DNA of 64,000 bases from Paenibacillus_AA sp045062745 (lineage in GTDB: Bacteria; Bacillota; Bacilli; Paenibacillales; NBRC-103111): contig NZ_JBJGED010000040.1 of the NCBI RefSeq assembly GCF_045062745.1, forward strand, positions 1-64,000. Reading direction: 5' to 3'. Position 1 is the first letter of the stretch, and each line of letters starts with the position of its first letter. Made by a program: the position numbers and the translations under genes. The notes beneath the pieces were generated by a model. The model saw nothing but the letters and a program-made list of their open reading frames with translations. It was not told where the DNA came from and did no database searches. Shown here piece by piece: positions 8,174-16,421 of this stretch.

Positions 8174-9367
8174 CTATGCTCCAGTATAAGAGGTGCCGCC
8201 CTCCTTGCCATCAGGCGCGAGGTTCAGCGCCTGCTCGGTCTCGAGGAGGAGCCGGGCATACTCCGCCGCCGCGCAAACCCCGGCCCAGTAGGCCGGGTCG
8301 TCCTCGAACCGCCTCCCCATCGTGGTGATGGGGAGGGGATAGGCCGCCATCCGCTGCGCGATGGCGACAGGATCCATCCCCGGGACGACGGGGATGTAAT
8401 GCATGCTCGCCAAATCCGCCTCGGCGATTTGGCGGTGGATGCAGGCGCGCGCTTCCGGCGGCAGCTCCGCTGGAAGCGGCAGCGTCGCCGGCGCGAGGCA
8501 CAGGTCGCCGAGCGCCGCCAGCGTGTGCGCGCAGAGCCCGCGATGCCGCTCCCGCGCGTCCGCGAAGCCGAGCCGCGGCACGACGATCGCCCGCCCACCG
8601 AGCGCCAGCGTGGCGTGCACGAGCTCGGCCGTCTCGGTCGCCGTGTGGCCGAGACGGGTGCCCGTGCCGACGATGCCGGGACCCATCGTCGCGATCGCGA
8701 TGTCCGCCCGGTGCACGTGCCGGGCGGTGAGCAGCGCCGTGAACTTGTTCACGGCTTCATGGGTGCCGCCGTAGGCGTGGCCGTACGTGACCGTGCCGGC
8801 GAGCCAGCCGCAGGCGGTCAGCGCGGCGGCATGCCGGCTGTAAGCGAGCGGCAGCGCGCCGCCGTCCGTCATGACGTAGGAGAGCCGGAGGCCACCAACG
8901 CCAACGCCAGTGCCGCGCTCGGCCATCAGCCAAGCGCAGGCGATCGGCAGCATGCTGTGCAGCTCGCCGATCAGCACGGGCAGGCCGTCCAGCTGAGGCC
9001 GGCCCCGGAACAGCTCGTGGTGCGGGCTGGCCGCCTCTTCTACAGCGAGCACCGCCCGCTGCTGCGGCGTATACCGCAGCTTCATGATGTGGCCTTCTGC
9101 CTGCGGTATGGTATCTAGTTCAACCATTCCCTTATGCTCCAGCACGTGGTGAACGAAGTGCATTCCGCCGCTGCCCAGCTTCAGCCTCTCCGCAGTGACA
9201 TTCAGTACAACTCGAACTCCCGCTCGTACTCGAATCATCCCCGTCTCCCCAGGAAAATGCACCGCCCCTTCCAAATTCCCGTTGCTCATCTGCACTTGAA
9301 GCTCCTGGACTCCTGGATGATTCTCTTCGACGGTCACAACAGTCCCTATTGCCCACATGATGGTCAT
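8174..9367 (-). CDS. DUF3866 family protein
   Basis: A 397-residue protein matching, by overall pattern and position in the spoIIM/nudF/xerD region, the DUF3866 family of Firmicutes, whose function is unknown. It has an N-terminal beta-rich part (about residues 1-110) and a larger Gly/Ala-rich part with conserved-looking patches such as GGALPLAYSRHAAALTACGW, ATMGPGIVGTGTRLGHTATE and GLCAHTLAALGDL. There is no signal peptide. The start at 9367 is supported by AGAGAGGGGG 7 bases upstream. Confidence 0.75.
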   Translation of the reverse strand: MTIMWAIGTVVTVEENHPGVQELQVQMSNGNLEGAVHFPGETGMIRVRAGVRVVLNVTAERLKLGSGGMHFVHHVLEHKGMVELDTIPQAEGHIMKLRYTPQQRAVLAVEEAASPHHELFRGRPQLDGLPVLIGELHSMLPIACAWLMAERGTGVGVGGLRLSYVMTDGGALPLAYSRHAAALTACGWLAGTVTYGHAYGGTHEAVNKFTALLTARHVHRADIAIATMGPGIVGTGTRLGHTATETAELVHATLALGGRAIVVPRLGFADARERHRGLCAHTLAALGDLCLAPATLPLPAELPPEARACIHRQIAEADLASMHYIPVVPGMDPVAIAQRMAAYPLPITTMGRRFEDDPAYWAGVCAAAEYARLLLETEQALNLAPDGKEGGTSYTGA

Positions 9368-9429
9368 TTCCGCACCCCCTCTCTACTAACAGAGTAGCAG
9401 GCGCAACAGTTAATTATGTCTGCAACAGT

Positions 9430-11397
9430 CTAAAACAGCGTCCCCCGCTGGAACAAATCCGAATTGTCCAGCTTCCATCCGCCACGTTCCGACCATTTCA
9501 CCTGATACCAATGGTTCTGAAAAATATCCTTGATCAGGTTGTTGCCGAAACTCCGGTCCCGCTGACTGGTCTTCACCAAGTAGGAGCCGTCAGGCTGTAA
9601 GGTCGCCGATATCGATTGAATGTCGCTTCTCCATTGTGTGTTTATGAAGTAAGGCGCTAGCACTGGAACACGAACGGCGATAGGTCGGCTCGAATCCAAC
9701 AAGTCTTGCGTCGCCTTATGCTCGTCCCCTTGTCTTAGATGCTTCAGGAAGCGGACGATAAGCTGCTGAGCCAACACATCCGGTTTGCCGATCCGCACCT
9801 GACGCTCCACGCCGTCCCACTCCACTTGCAGATGAAGAGCTTCTCCAATGAAGCGAAGTGGTACGAATGTCGTTCCATCCCGCAACATGGGAGCGACTGA
9901 CAGCTCCGTGCGTTGATTATCCACCGTCGCTTCCGTACTCCCTAATTGCAAACGGATGTCAACTCCTGCCTTAGTGCCCCGAACGGTCTGGGTCCATTCA
10001 TCCCAGCCCACATCGAGTCCCAACTTCTCAAACACCGGACGAAACGGAACCATCGTTGTACCTCCATGAATATAGGGTGACTGGGTGAACGCGACATCTT
10101 CCCCATTCACTTGAATGCCAATCCCCGCAGGGGAGATACGGAATAACCCAACTCCGTCCATAATACCCAGAACTCCCCCATCCGGAGCTGGAGCCAGCGT
10201 ACTGACCGTAAGGTTGTTCTCGTTGCGAATAAAACGGAATTGCTCGTTCCCTTCCGCGTCCAGGCCATAAAGATTGCCGCCGCTATCGCTAAAATAGGCA
10301 TCACCTGACTCATTCCATACTAGATTGCGAGGAACTGTGAATCGCGTGTCTGGGAAGGTGTATGTGTAGCGAACTTGTCCCTCTAAATCCCGCACAACAA
10401 GAGCGTTTTCCTGGGGGACTACGGAATAGCTTCCCCCGGGCATGTTTATACTGCGCACAGTTGATGCAGGGACTGCTGCTCTCGAGTCGAATGCAGCCAG
10501 CAGCTCGCTTTCGGTGAGCCACTTCTCCCCGTCCAAATACAATCCCTTGTCATTCTGAATGACAACACGGTTCGTTCCCTTATAGCGGAGAGTTTGTTCC
10601 GTTGCTTTTTCAACCGATCGAAGCTTGCCGTTTTGGAGATCGATCGTGATATACTCCCCGTCCGTGGTTAACAGAGCCGCCATCTGAATGCTAGGATATA
10701 CCCTAATACTGAGCAAATTCGTTCTGATACTTTGGCCACTGCCTTCGAACTTGATTCGGTCTGTGTACTTCCACTGGATTCGACCCTCCCGGTCATAACT
10801 GACGACTCCTGCCTCCGTAAGGGCAACGATTTGGTCTCCGACAAAAGCAGGCATTGTCGATAAAGTAGGTGGCTCTAAAACCGTCTGATCAAGCAGGATT
10901 TGACCGAAACGATTGAGAAGGACGAGTTGTTTCGTCGTAACAGGCTCCATCTTGGAATCTATAACTCTGAATGTCGAGTTATTTCCGGATATTTGTACAA
11001 TGATATTCCCATTACCAGAAAGATTCATCCTGATGATTTTACTTTGGAATGGCTCCGACATCCATAATTCCTCATTTTCGCTGTTCACAGCATGCACAAT
11101 ATTGCTGTCATCGTAATAATAGAAAGTCCCTTTCCCGTCGGTCATCAATCCTTGCAACCCGTTTCCTCGGTTCATCCATTTCCATACGTAGGCACCGTCT
11201 GTTCGGAGAATGGCCTGATTCTGTATCGGCTTACCATACTTATACAGCTGGAAAGGCAAAACTTGATCCAACTCCTCAGTAAGCCGGGCCCCCTCGGCCT
11301 CTGCATGCCCGATCCCTATGCCTCCGAATCCGGCACTAACCATTAACGTTAAAGCCATACAGGCTGCACCGAATTTAAATCTCCATTGCTTACCCAT
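9430..11397 (-). CDS. Secreted beta-propeller protein with copper amine oxidase-like stalk domain
   Basis: A 655-residue exported protein with a signal peptide (residues 1-34). Residues about 50-400 form PQQ/quinoprotein-type beta-propeller blades (repeated DxxGxxxW patterns such as YDREGRIQWKY). Then comes a copper amine oxidase N-terminal-like stalk domain (about 430-540) with two repeated motifs, TTMVPFRPVFEKLGL and GTTFVPLRFIGEAL, and an NTF2-like C-terminal region (about 550-655). The stalk domain is a Firmicute surface module and does not imply amine oxidase activity. The start at 11397 is chosen because it begins the signal peptide and follows AAGGGG. A c-di-GMP-I riboswitch precedes it. 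Confidence 0.85.
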   Translation of the reverse strand: MGKQWRFKFGAACMALTLMVSAGFGGIGIGHAEAEGARLTEELDQVLPFQLYKYGKPIQNQAILRTDGAYVWKWMNRGNGLQGLMTDGKGTFYYYDDSNIVHAVNSENEELWMSEPFQSKIIRMNLSGNGNIIVQISGNNSTFRVIDSKMEPVTTKQLVLLNRFGQILLDQTVLEPPTLSTMPAFVGDQIVALTEAGVVSYDREGRIQWKYTDRIKFEGSGQSIRTNLLSIRVYPSIQMAALLTTDGEYITIDLQNGKLRSVEKATEQTLRYKGTNRVVIQNDKGLYLDGEKWLTESELLAAFDSRAAVPASTVRSINMPGGSYSVVPQENALVVRDLEGQVRYTYTFPDTRFTVPRNLVWNESGDAYFSDSGGNLYGLDAEGNEQFRFIRNENNLTVSTLAPAPDGGVLGIMDGVGLFRISPAGIGIQVNGEDVAFTQSPYIHGGTTMVPFRPVFEKLGLDVGWDEWTQTVRGTKAGVDIRLQLGSTEATVDNQRTELSVAPMLRDGTTFVPLRFIGEALHLQVEWDGVERQVRIGKPDVLAQQLIVRFLKHLRQGDEHKATQDLLDSSRPIAVRVPVLAPYFINTQWRSDIQSISATLQPDGSYLVKTSQRDRSFGNNLIKDIFQNHWYQVKWSERGGWKLDNSDLFQRGTLF

Positions 11398-11440
11398 TGA
11401 TAATTCGCCCCTTCTTAATGAATTCACCTATTAATACAGC

Positions 11441-11545
11441 AAAAAACCAAACAAACTCGGCAACCCGGCGACCATTCCAGCTTCTTTCAGGATTAGGCCC
11501 GTGGCTTTGCGTCCTCGCCTTTCGACGAGTTTGCCTTTTCAATTC
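11441..11545 (-). ncRNA. Cyclic di-GMP-I (GEMM-I) riboswitch
   Basis: The minus strand shows the GEMM-I aptamer core in order: GGCAAAC (11529-11535), a hairpin closed by the GAAA tetraloop, GGACGCAAAGCC (11503-11514), GGCCTAA (11493-11499), a second hairpin containing a GAAA-type loop, and GCCGGGTTGCCG (11459-11470). The conserved A and G residues that contact c-di-GMP are present. A TTTTTT run follows at 11441-11446, suggesting an expression platform acting by transcription termination. The gene controlled is the stalk/beta-propeller gene starting at 11397. Whether it switches on or off cannot be told by eye. Confidence 0.9.
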
Positions 11546-11646
11546 ATCTGGTTCTTTATGCCTATCTTATACAGTCCATACTGCTCGTCTTATTCTTCTG
11601 CATTTCCCATAAAAATCCTTCACCAAATCAGAAAAATACAAATAAA

Positions 11647-11674
11647 GAAGGAATTCTGACGATTTCTGTCGAAT
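11647..11674 (+). promoter_or_regulatory. Putative sigma-H promoter with overlapping 0A box
   Basis: GAAGGAATT (11647-11655), 12-base spacer, GTCGAAT (11668-11674) fits the sigma-H consensus (RNAGGAWWW, 11-12 bases, RNNGAAT) exactly. A perfect Spo0A box TGTCGAA (11667-11673) overlaps the -10 element. It lies about 40 bases upstream of the WG-repeat gene. The same arrangement occurs at spo0A in this window. Confidence 0.7.
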
Positions 11675-11714
11675 CCCATGCGCGAAGTAGTTGGAAATGA
11701 AAGGAGTTGCAGCT

Positions 11715-13541
11715 ATGTTGAAAAAGGCCCTTGCCCTTGCTCTAACCGCAACACTATTATGCGCCAGTCCGATTTATGCGGAAGATGCAGCCCCTATCCA
11801 GGTGTTCGTGAATCGACATCAGCTTAAGATGGAGCTGCCCCCATTCATTAGGGAGGGAACTACGTTCGTGCCGTTTCGTCCGATTTTCGAGAAGCTGGGA
11901 TTAATCATTAATTGGGAGGAAAGCTATAAGTCTATCGAAGGCCATAACGCCAATTTTGACATCAAGCTGCAGATTGGAAGCCTTGAGGCACAAGTCAACA
12001 ATAAACCTTATACGTTGGACTATGCTCCGGTGATTATTGATGGAAATACATTCATCCCGCTTCGTTTTGTAGTTGAGAGTCTCAATGGTATCATCGAGTG
12101 GGATGACACTACCCGGACCATCGCCGTGTCAACAACTCTTGAGGAGAAGCTACTCCTTTCCATTGCAAAACAAGACTTGCTCCAGGCCAAAGCCTATTTG
12201 AAGCTCGGAGCATATGCCAATTACACAAACGTTGCTAATCAGTCGGTACTGGAGCTAGCGATTGCCAAACTGCCTGCCTTAGTGCCGGATCTGCTTCAAA
12301 CCGGGGCAGACCCGAATTCCAAGAGCTTGTCCGGCGACTACCCGCTTCATGAAGCCGTTCAGCTGAATCAAGTCGAAGTTGTGACAGCCTTACTAAATGC
12401 ACAGGCACTAACTTCGGCCAAGGATTCCAGTAATCGGACACCTCTAGAGCTTGCCATAGAGATGCAAGCATCCCCGGCATTGACCAAACTGCTGGAGGAA
12501 GCCAAAAACACCCAGTCCACGGCCGCGCCCAAAATGCTATGGCCGGTGCAGGTTAATAACAAGTACGGCTATATAGATCGAGTGGGACATATGATAGTCT
12601 CTCCTCAATATGATGCGGCCGAGCCATTCTCAGACGGGATGGCGGTGATTGGTATACATGAACAGAAGACTTGGCTGCATGGTTATATCGACTTATCTGG
12701 CAAGGTTGCATTGGAGCCCACATACAGGGCAGCCTATCCATTCTCTCAAGGCCTTGCTCCAGTCTCGATCGTGAACGGCTCGCTGTCCGCCAATACTTTA
12801 TTTATCGACAAAACCGGAACTGCGCTTACTGGAATCGCCTACAGCTTGGCTTCTCCCTTTCATGATGGGATGGCTGCTGTCATGACTATTCACACTCATC
12901 TGGACGAATATAAAATCGGATTTGTGGATTTAACGGGCAAGGAAGTTATACCCCAGCAATATGCATGGGATATTACGCAGTCGCAAGGTTTCAACGAAGG
13001 ATTGGCGGCCGTCACCAAGGATCGAAAAAACTGGGGGTATATTGATACCACTGGAAAGCAGGTCATTCCGTTTCAGTACTTGAAGGCTAGAACCTTCAGT
13101 CATGGCCTCGCTCCAGTAAAAACGAGCGCCGATCCCAAGTCATCTTGGGGATTTATCGATGCTAGCGGAAAGCTCGTTCTAGAGGCGAAATATATGGATG
13201 CAAGAGAATTCACGGAGGGCTTGGCCGCCGTAAAAATGGCTACCCCGGACGGAGGAGCGTGGGGGTACATAGATACCAAAGGCACCATGGTCATCCCGCC
13301 TCAGTTTGAAAATGCCGACTATTTTCGTGAAGGTGTTGCTGCAGCCAGCAGTTTGGGTGCAGCCAAAAAAAACGGGTACATCAACACGAAGGGCGATTGG
13401 GTCATTCAACCGAGTTTTCGTTACGCTTACCCATTCGAAAATGGGATAGCAAGCGTGTCCATAATGAATGGAAAAGAAACGACCAGCCGCTATATCGATC
13501 ATACGGGACGGTTCATCTGGGAACCGCCCGCTGAAATGTAA
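11715..13541 (+). CDS. Secreted protein with stalk domain, ankyrin repeats and WG repeats
   Basis: A 608-residue exported protein. Signal peptide 1-22; a copper amine oxidase N-terminal-like stalk domain (about 28-145) with GTTFVPFRPIFEKLGL and GNTFIPLRFVVESL; about three ankyrin repeats (about 150-260; LLQTGADPNSKSLSGDYPLH); then eight to nine WG repeats (about 275-605), each with a (W/Y/F)G(Y/F)ID..G motif followed by VIPPQ-type and FxEGLAAV-type segments. These are protein-binding surface modules without evident catalysis. The start at 11715 follows AAAGGAG by 8 bases. Its stalk domain resembles that of the divergent neighbour, and a sigma-H/0A-box promoter precedes it. Confidence 0.88.
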   Translation: MLKKALALALTATLLCASPIYAEDAAPIQVFVNRHQLKMELPPFIREGTTFVPFRPIFEKLGLIINWEESYKSIEGHNANFDIKLQIGSLEAQVNNKPYTLDYAPVIIDGNTFIPLRFVVESLNGIIEWDDTTRTIAVSTTLEEKLLLSIAKQDLLQAKAYLKLGAYANYTNVANQSVLELAIAKLPALVPDLLQTGADPNSKSLSGDYPLHEAVQLNQVEVVTALLNAQALTSAKDSSNRTPLELAIEMQASPALTKLLEEAKNTQSTAAPKMLWPVQVNNKYGYIDRVGHMIVSPQYDAAEPFSDGMAVIGIHEQKTWLHGYIDLSGKVALEPTYRAAYPFSQGLAPVSIVNGSLSANTLFIDKTGTALTGIAYSLASPFHDGMAAVMTIHTHLDEYKIGFVDLTGKEVIPQQYAWDITQSQGFNEGLAAVTKDRKNWGYIDTTGKQVIPFQYLKARTFSHGLAPVKTSADPKSSWGFIDASGKLVLEAKYMDAREFTEGLAAVKMATPDGGAWGYIDTKGTMVIPPQFENADYFREGVAAASSLGAAKKNGYINTKGDWVIQPSFRYAYPFENGIASVSIMNGKETTSRYIDHTGRFIWEPPAEM

Positions 13542-13557
13542 TTGTTCTGAAATGGCA

Positions 13558-13593
13558 ACAGCCGACTCCTATTGGAGTCGGCTGTCTATTTTT
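13558..13593 (+). terminator. Terminator of the WG-repeat protein gene
   Basis: Perfect stem ACAGCCGACTC / GAGTCGGCTGT with loop CTATTG, followed by CTATTTTT. Confidence 0.88.
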
Positions 13594-13605
13594 GGCCGCG
13601 AGTCC

Positions 13606-14748
13606 CTAAGCCCCCGCCGCCGTCTCCTTCACAATCGCCACCACAAGCTCAGCCGCGCCGGTCAGCTCCGAGATCGCGATCTGTTCCTTCGTCGTGTGAA
13701 TGTACTCGTAGCCAACCGCGAGGTTCACGGTCGGAATGCCCATCCCGTTGAACATGTTGGCGTCGCTGCCGCCGCCGGTGTGGAACGTCGAGCCCTTGCG
13801 GCCGATCTTTTCAATGGCCTTCAGCGCCAGCTTGACCACGGGTGCGGTCTCATCGTACTTATATCCGGGGTAAATGATCTCGGACTTGAACTCGCACCGC
13901 GCCCCCATCTCCGCGGCAGCCGCCTCGCTCGCTCGCCGCATCGCTTCGACTTGGCGCTCCAGCTTGTCGGGCACGAGGCTCCGCGCTTCCGCGTCGAGCT
14001 CCACGAGCTCGCAGACGATATTCGTCGCCCCGCCGCCGGCGAAACGGCCGATGTTCGCTGTCGTCTCGCTGTCGATGCGGCCCAACGGCATTTTGGAGAC
14101 GGCACGGCTCGCGACCTGAATCGCGCTGATGCCATCCTCGGGATTGACGCCGGCGTGTGCGGCTTTGCCATAGAACGTGATGTGAATCTTGGACTGGGAC
14201 GGCGCCGCCACGGCGATTTCTCCGATATGGCCGCTCGAATCGATCGCATACCCGAACTCCGCTACGAGCTCTTTGGGCGGGTTCGCCGCCATCGCACGGG
14301 CGCCGAGCAGGCCGGATTCTTCCCCAGCAGTAATCACGTACTGAATTTTGCCGTGCCGGATGTTCTGCTCCTTCAGCACTTGGATCGACTCGAAGATCGC
14401 CGCTACGCCGGCTTTGTCGTCGCTGCCGAGGATCGTCGTCCCGTCGCTGCGGATATAACCGTCGGAGTCGATCTGCGGCTTGATCCCCTTGCCCGGCGTC
14501 ACGGTATCCATATGGCAAGTGAAGAAAATCGTAGGGATGCCTTCTCCTCCCTCCGAGGCGGGAAGCGTCAGAATCAGGTTCCCGGATCCGTGCCCGGTCA
14601 CAGCCGCCGTATCGTCCTCGTACACGGACAGGCCGAGGGAAGCGAACTTCTTCTTCAAGTAAGCGCTGATTTCCTGCTCATACTTCGTCTCGCTGTCGAT
14701 GCGCACAAGCTCGAGAAATTGCTCGACCAACCGATTTTGATTAATCAT
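13606..14748 (-). CDS. M20 family metallopeptidase, peptidase T-like (YqjE type)
   Basis: A 380-residue cytoplasmic di-zinc peptidase related to tripeptidase PepT and B. subtilis YqjE. Metal and catalytic residues are visible in order: FTCHMDTVTPG (His and Asp), GSDDKAG (bridging Asp), TAGEESGLLGA (catalytic Glu pair), YAIDSSG (Asp) and HTGGGSDANMFNGMG (C-terminal His). The middle lid domain (about 180-290) has the usual KAAHAGVNPEDG segment. The start at 14748 has AGGAG 8 bases upstream. It diverges from the Prli42-like gene. Confidence 0.9.
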   Translation of the reverse strand: MINQNRLVEQFLELVRIDSETKYEQEISAYLKKKFASLGLSVYEDDTAAVTGHGSGNLILTLPASEGGEGIPTIFFTCHMDTVTPGKGIKPQIDSDGYIRSDGTTILGSDDKAGVAAIFESIQVLKEQNIRHGKIQYVITAGEESGLLGARAMAANPPKELVAEFGYAIDSSGHIGEIAVAAPSQSKIHITFYGKAAHAGVNPEDGISAIQVASRAVSKMPLGRIDSETTANIGRFAGGGATNIVCELVELDAEARSLVPDKLERQVEAMRRASEAAAAEMGARCEFKSEIIYPGYKYDETAPVVKLALKAIEKIGRKGSTFHTGGGSDANMFNGMGIPTVNLAVGYEYIHTTKEQIAISELTGAAELVVAIVKETAAGA

Positions 14749-14829
14749 GTCCTTTTCTCCTGCCCTTCGATTAAGGTACAATATGTACAGATGTCCTATG
14801 TAACTAGTATGGCCTGAATAAGGAGTTGA

Positions 14830-14934
14830 ATGCCGTTGTTTCCCAAATGGTTAGTCAAAACGATGGTCTACGTCATGTTGATCGCGATGTTCTCTTCCGT
14901 TATTCTCTTCACGGTGGACATGTTCCTGCAATGA
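14830..14934 (+). CDS. Prli42-like small membrane protein
   Basis: A 34-residue protein with strong AAGGAG upstream: a short basic start (PKWLVK) and one transmembrane helix (about residues 11-33). This matches the size and pattern of Prli42, a roughly 31-residue protein that anchors the stressosome to the membrane in Listeria and is widespread in Firmicutes, often next to an M20 peptidase gene. The call rests on pattern and context, since such a short sequence carries little family signal. Confidence 0.65.
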   Translation: MPLFPKWLVKTMVYVMLIAMFSSVILFTVDMFLQ

Positions 14935-14950
14935 TAGACTGAAGCAGCAA

Positions 14951-14982
14951 GGCTGCACGTGTCGGTCTCGACGGGTGCAGCC
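14951..14982. terminator. Hairpin between convergent genes
   Basis: GGCTGCAC (14951-14958) pairs with GTGCAGCC (14975-14982), with an inner GTCG/CGAC extension. No T-run follows on either strand, so it is at best a weak terminator serving the Prli42-like gene and bkdB. Confidence 0.4.
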
Positions 14983-15002
14983 GGGCATGTTCCTCTGACG
15001 AA

Positions 15003-16400
15003 TCAATACAATTTCGTATCCAGCGTGTACCCTTCCAAATTCTCCTTCACTCTCTGCAAAAACCTTCCGCAAATGACGCCGTCCAAAATCCGATGGTCCA
15101 GCGACAAACACATATTCGCCATGGAACGCACCGCAATCATATCCTGAATGACGACCGGCCGCTTCACGATCGATTCGAACGTGAGATTCGCCGCCTGCGG
15201 GTAGTTGATGATCGGATAGGACAAAATCGACCCGAACGATCCCGTATTGTTCACCGTAATCGTCCCGCCCTGCACGTCATCCAGCATCAGCTTCCCGGCG
15301 CGCGCCTTGCGCGACAGCTCGTCGATTTCTTTGGCCAGCCCGGCGATATTTTTTTGATCCGCCTTCTTGATGACCGGCGTGATGACGGAATCTTCGGTCC
15401 CGACCGCGAGCGCAATGTTGATGTCCCGCTTCACGATGATTTTGTCGACCGCCCAGACCGAGTTCATGATCGGGTAATCCTTGATCGCATTGACGACCGC
15501 CTTCAACACGAAAGCCAGATAGGTCAGGTTCACGCCTTCCTGCTTCTTGAACTCGTCCTTCACCTTGTTGCGGAGCAGCACGAGGTTCGTCACATCGACC
15601 TCGATCATCGTCCAGGCATGCGGAATCTCCGCTACGCTCTGGCGCATGCGCGTCGCGATCGTATTGCGGATCGGGGTGACGTCGATGATGTACTCGTTTC
15701 GGTCGTCCCGCCGCTGCCCCTCGACCTCGACGTTCGGGATAGGAGGGCTCTCGCTCAAGTGCAGGCCGGTGGAACGGACCGGCACCGGCACTTTGCTCAG
15801 GTCGGCCGGGACAGTCGGGACTGCAGGCGCCGACGGGGCCGGTACAGGCACCGCTTGCGATGCGGCGGGCGCGGCAGGTACGCCGTGTTCGATCGCATGG
15901 AGCACGTCCTTGCGCGTGATGCGGCCGCCGAGCCCGGTGCCCGCGATCCGCGTCAGATCGACGCCGTGCTGCGCGGCGAGCTGCTGCACGGCCGGCGAGT
16001 AGCGGTGCCGCATCGGCGCGTCCGCATCGGCCGCAGGCTGCGCGACGCTCGCCGGCGCACGGCCGACGCCTGTGCCGCCGGCTTGGCTCGAGTCCGCGCC
16101 GTCAGCGCGGCTCGGCTCCGTCGCACGCTCGGCCGCCGCCGAGCCGGTCTCGGCGACGATACAGACGACCGCGCCGACCGGCACGGTCTCGCCCTCCTGC
16201 GCGATGATCTCTACAAGCGTTCCCTCTACGGTGGAGGGCAGCTCGGCGTTGACCTTATCGGTAATGAGCTCGCAGATCGGCTCATATTCTTCAATCTTGT
16301 CGCCAGGCTGCTTCAGCCACTTGCCGATCGTCGCGGAGACGAGCGACTCGGCCAGCTGCGGAAGCAAGATTTCCGTCCCGGCTTTCGTAGATCTGTTCAT
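15003..16400 (-). CDS. bkdB: Branched-chain 2-oxo acid dehydrogenase E2, lipoamide acyltransferase
   Basis: A 465-residue E2 core subunit that transfers branched acyl groups from lipoyl-lysine to CoA, giving the primers of branched-chain fatty acids. N-terminal lipoyl domain (1-85) with the lipoylation site in LITDKVNAE; an Ala/Pro-rich linker; a peripheral E3-binding domain (about 130-170; YSPAVQQLAAQHGVDL, GLGGRITRKD); and the C-terminal acyltransferase domain (about 230-465) with the active-site HRILDG. It is the last gene of lpdV-bkdAA-bkdAB-bkdB. A pyruvate or 2-oxoglutarate complex is possible, but gene order and E1 type favour branched-chain substrates. Confidence 0.88.
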   Translation of the reverse strand: MNRSTKAGTEILLPQLAESLVSATIGKWLKQPGDKIEEYEPICELITDKVNAELPSTVEGTLVEIIAQEGETVPVGAVVCIVAETGSAAAERATEPSRADGADSSQAGGTGVGRAPASVAQPAADADAPMRHRYSPAVQQLAAQHGVDLTRIAGTGLGGRITRKDVLHAIEHGVPAAPAASQAVPVPAPSAPAVPTVPADLSKVPVPVRSTGLHLSESPPIPNVEVEGQRRDDRNEYIIDVTPIRNTIATRMRQSVAEIPHAWTMIEVDVTNLVLLRNKVKDEFKKQEGVNLTYLAFVLKAVVNAIKDYPIMNSVWAVDKIIVKRDINIALAVGTEDSVITPVIKKADQKNIAGLAKEIDELSRKARAGKLMLDDVQGGTITVNNTGSFGSILSYPIINYPQAANLTFESIVKRPVVIQDMIAVRSMANMCLSLDHRILDGVICGRFLQRVKENLEGYTLDTKLY

Positions 16401-16421
16401 GATTGGGTTCCCCGCTTCCTC

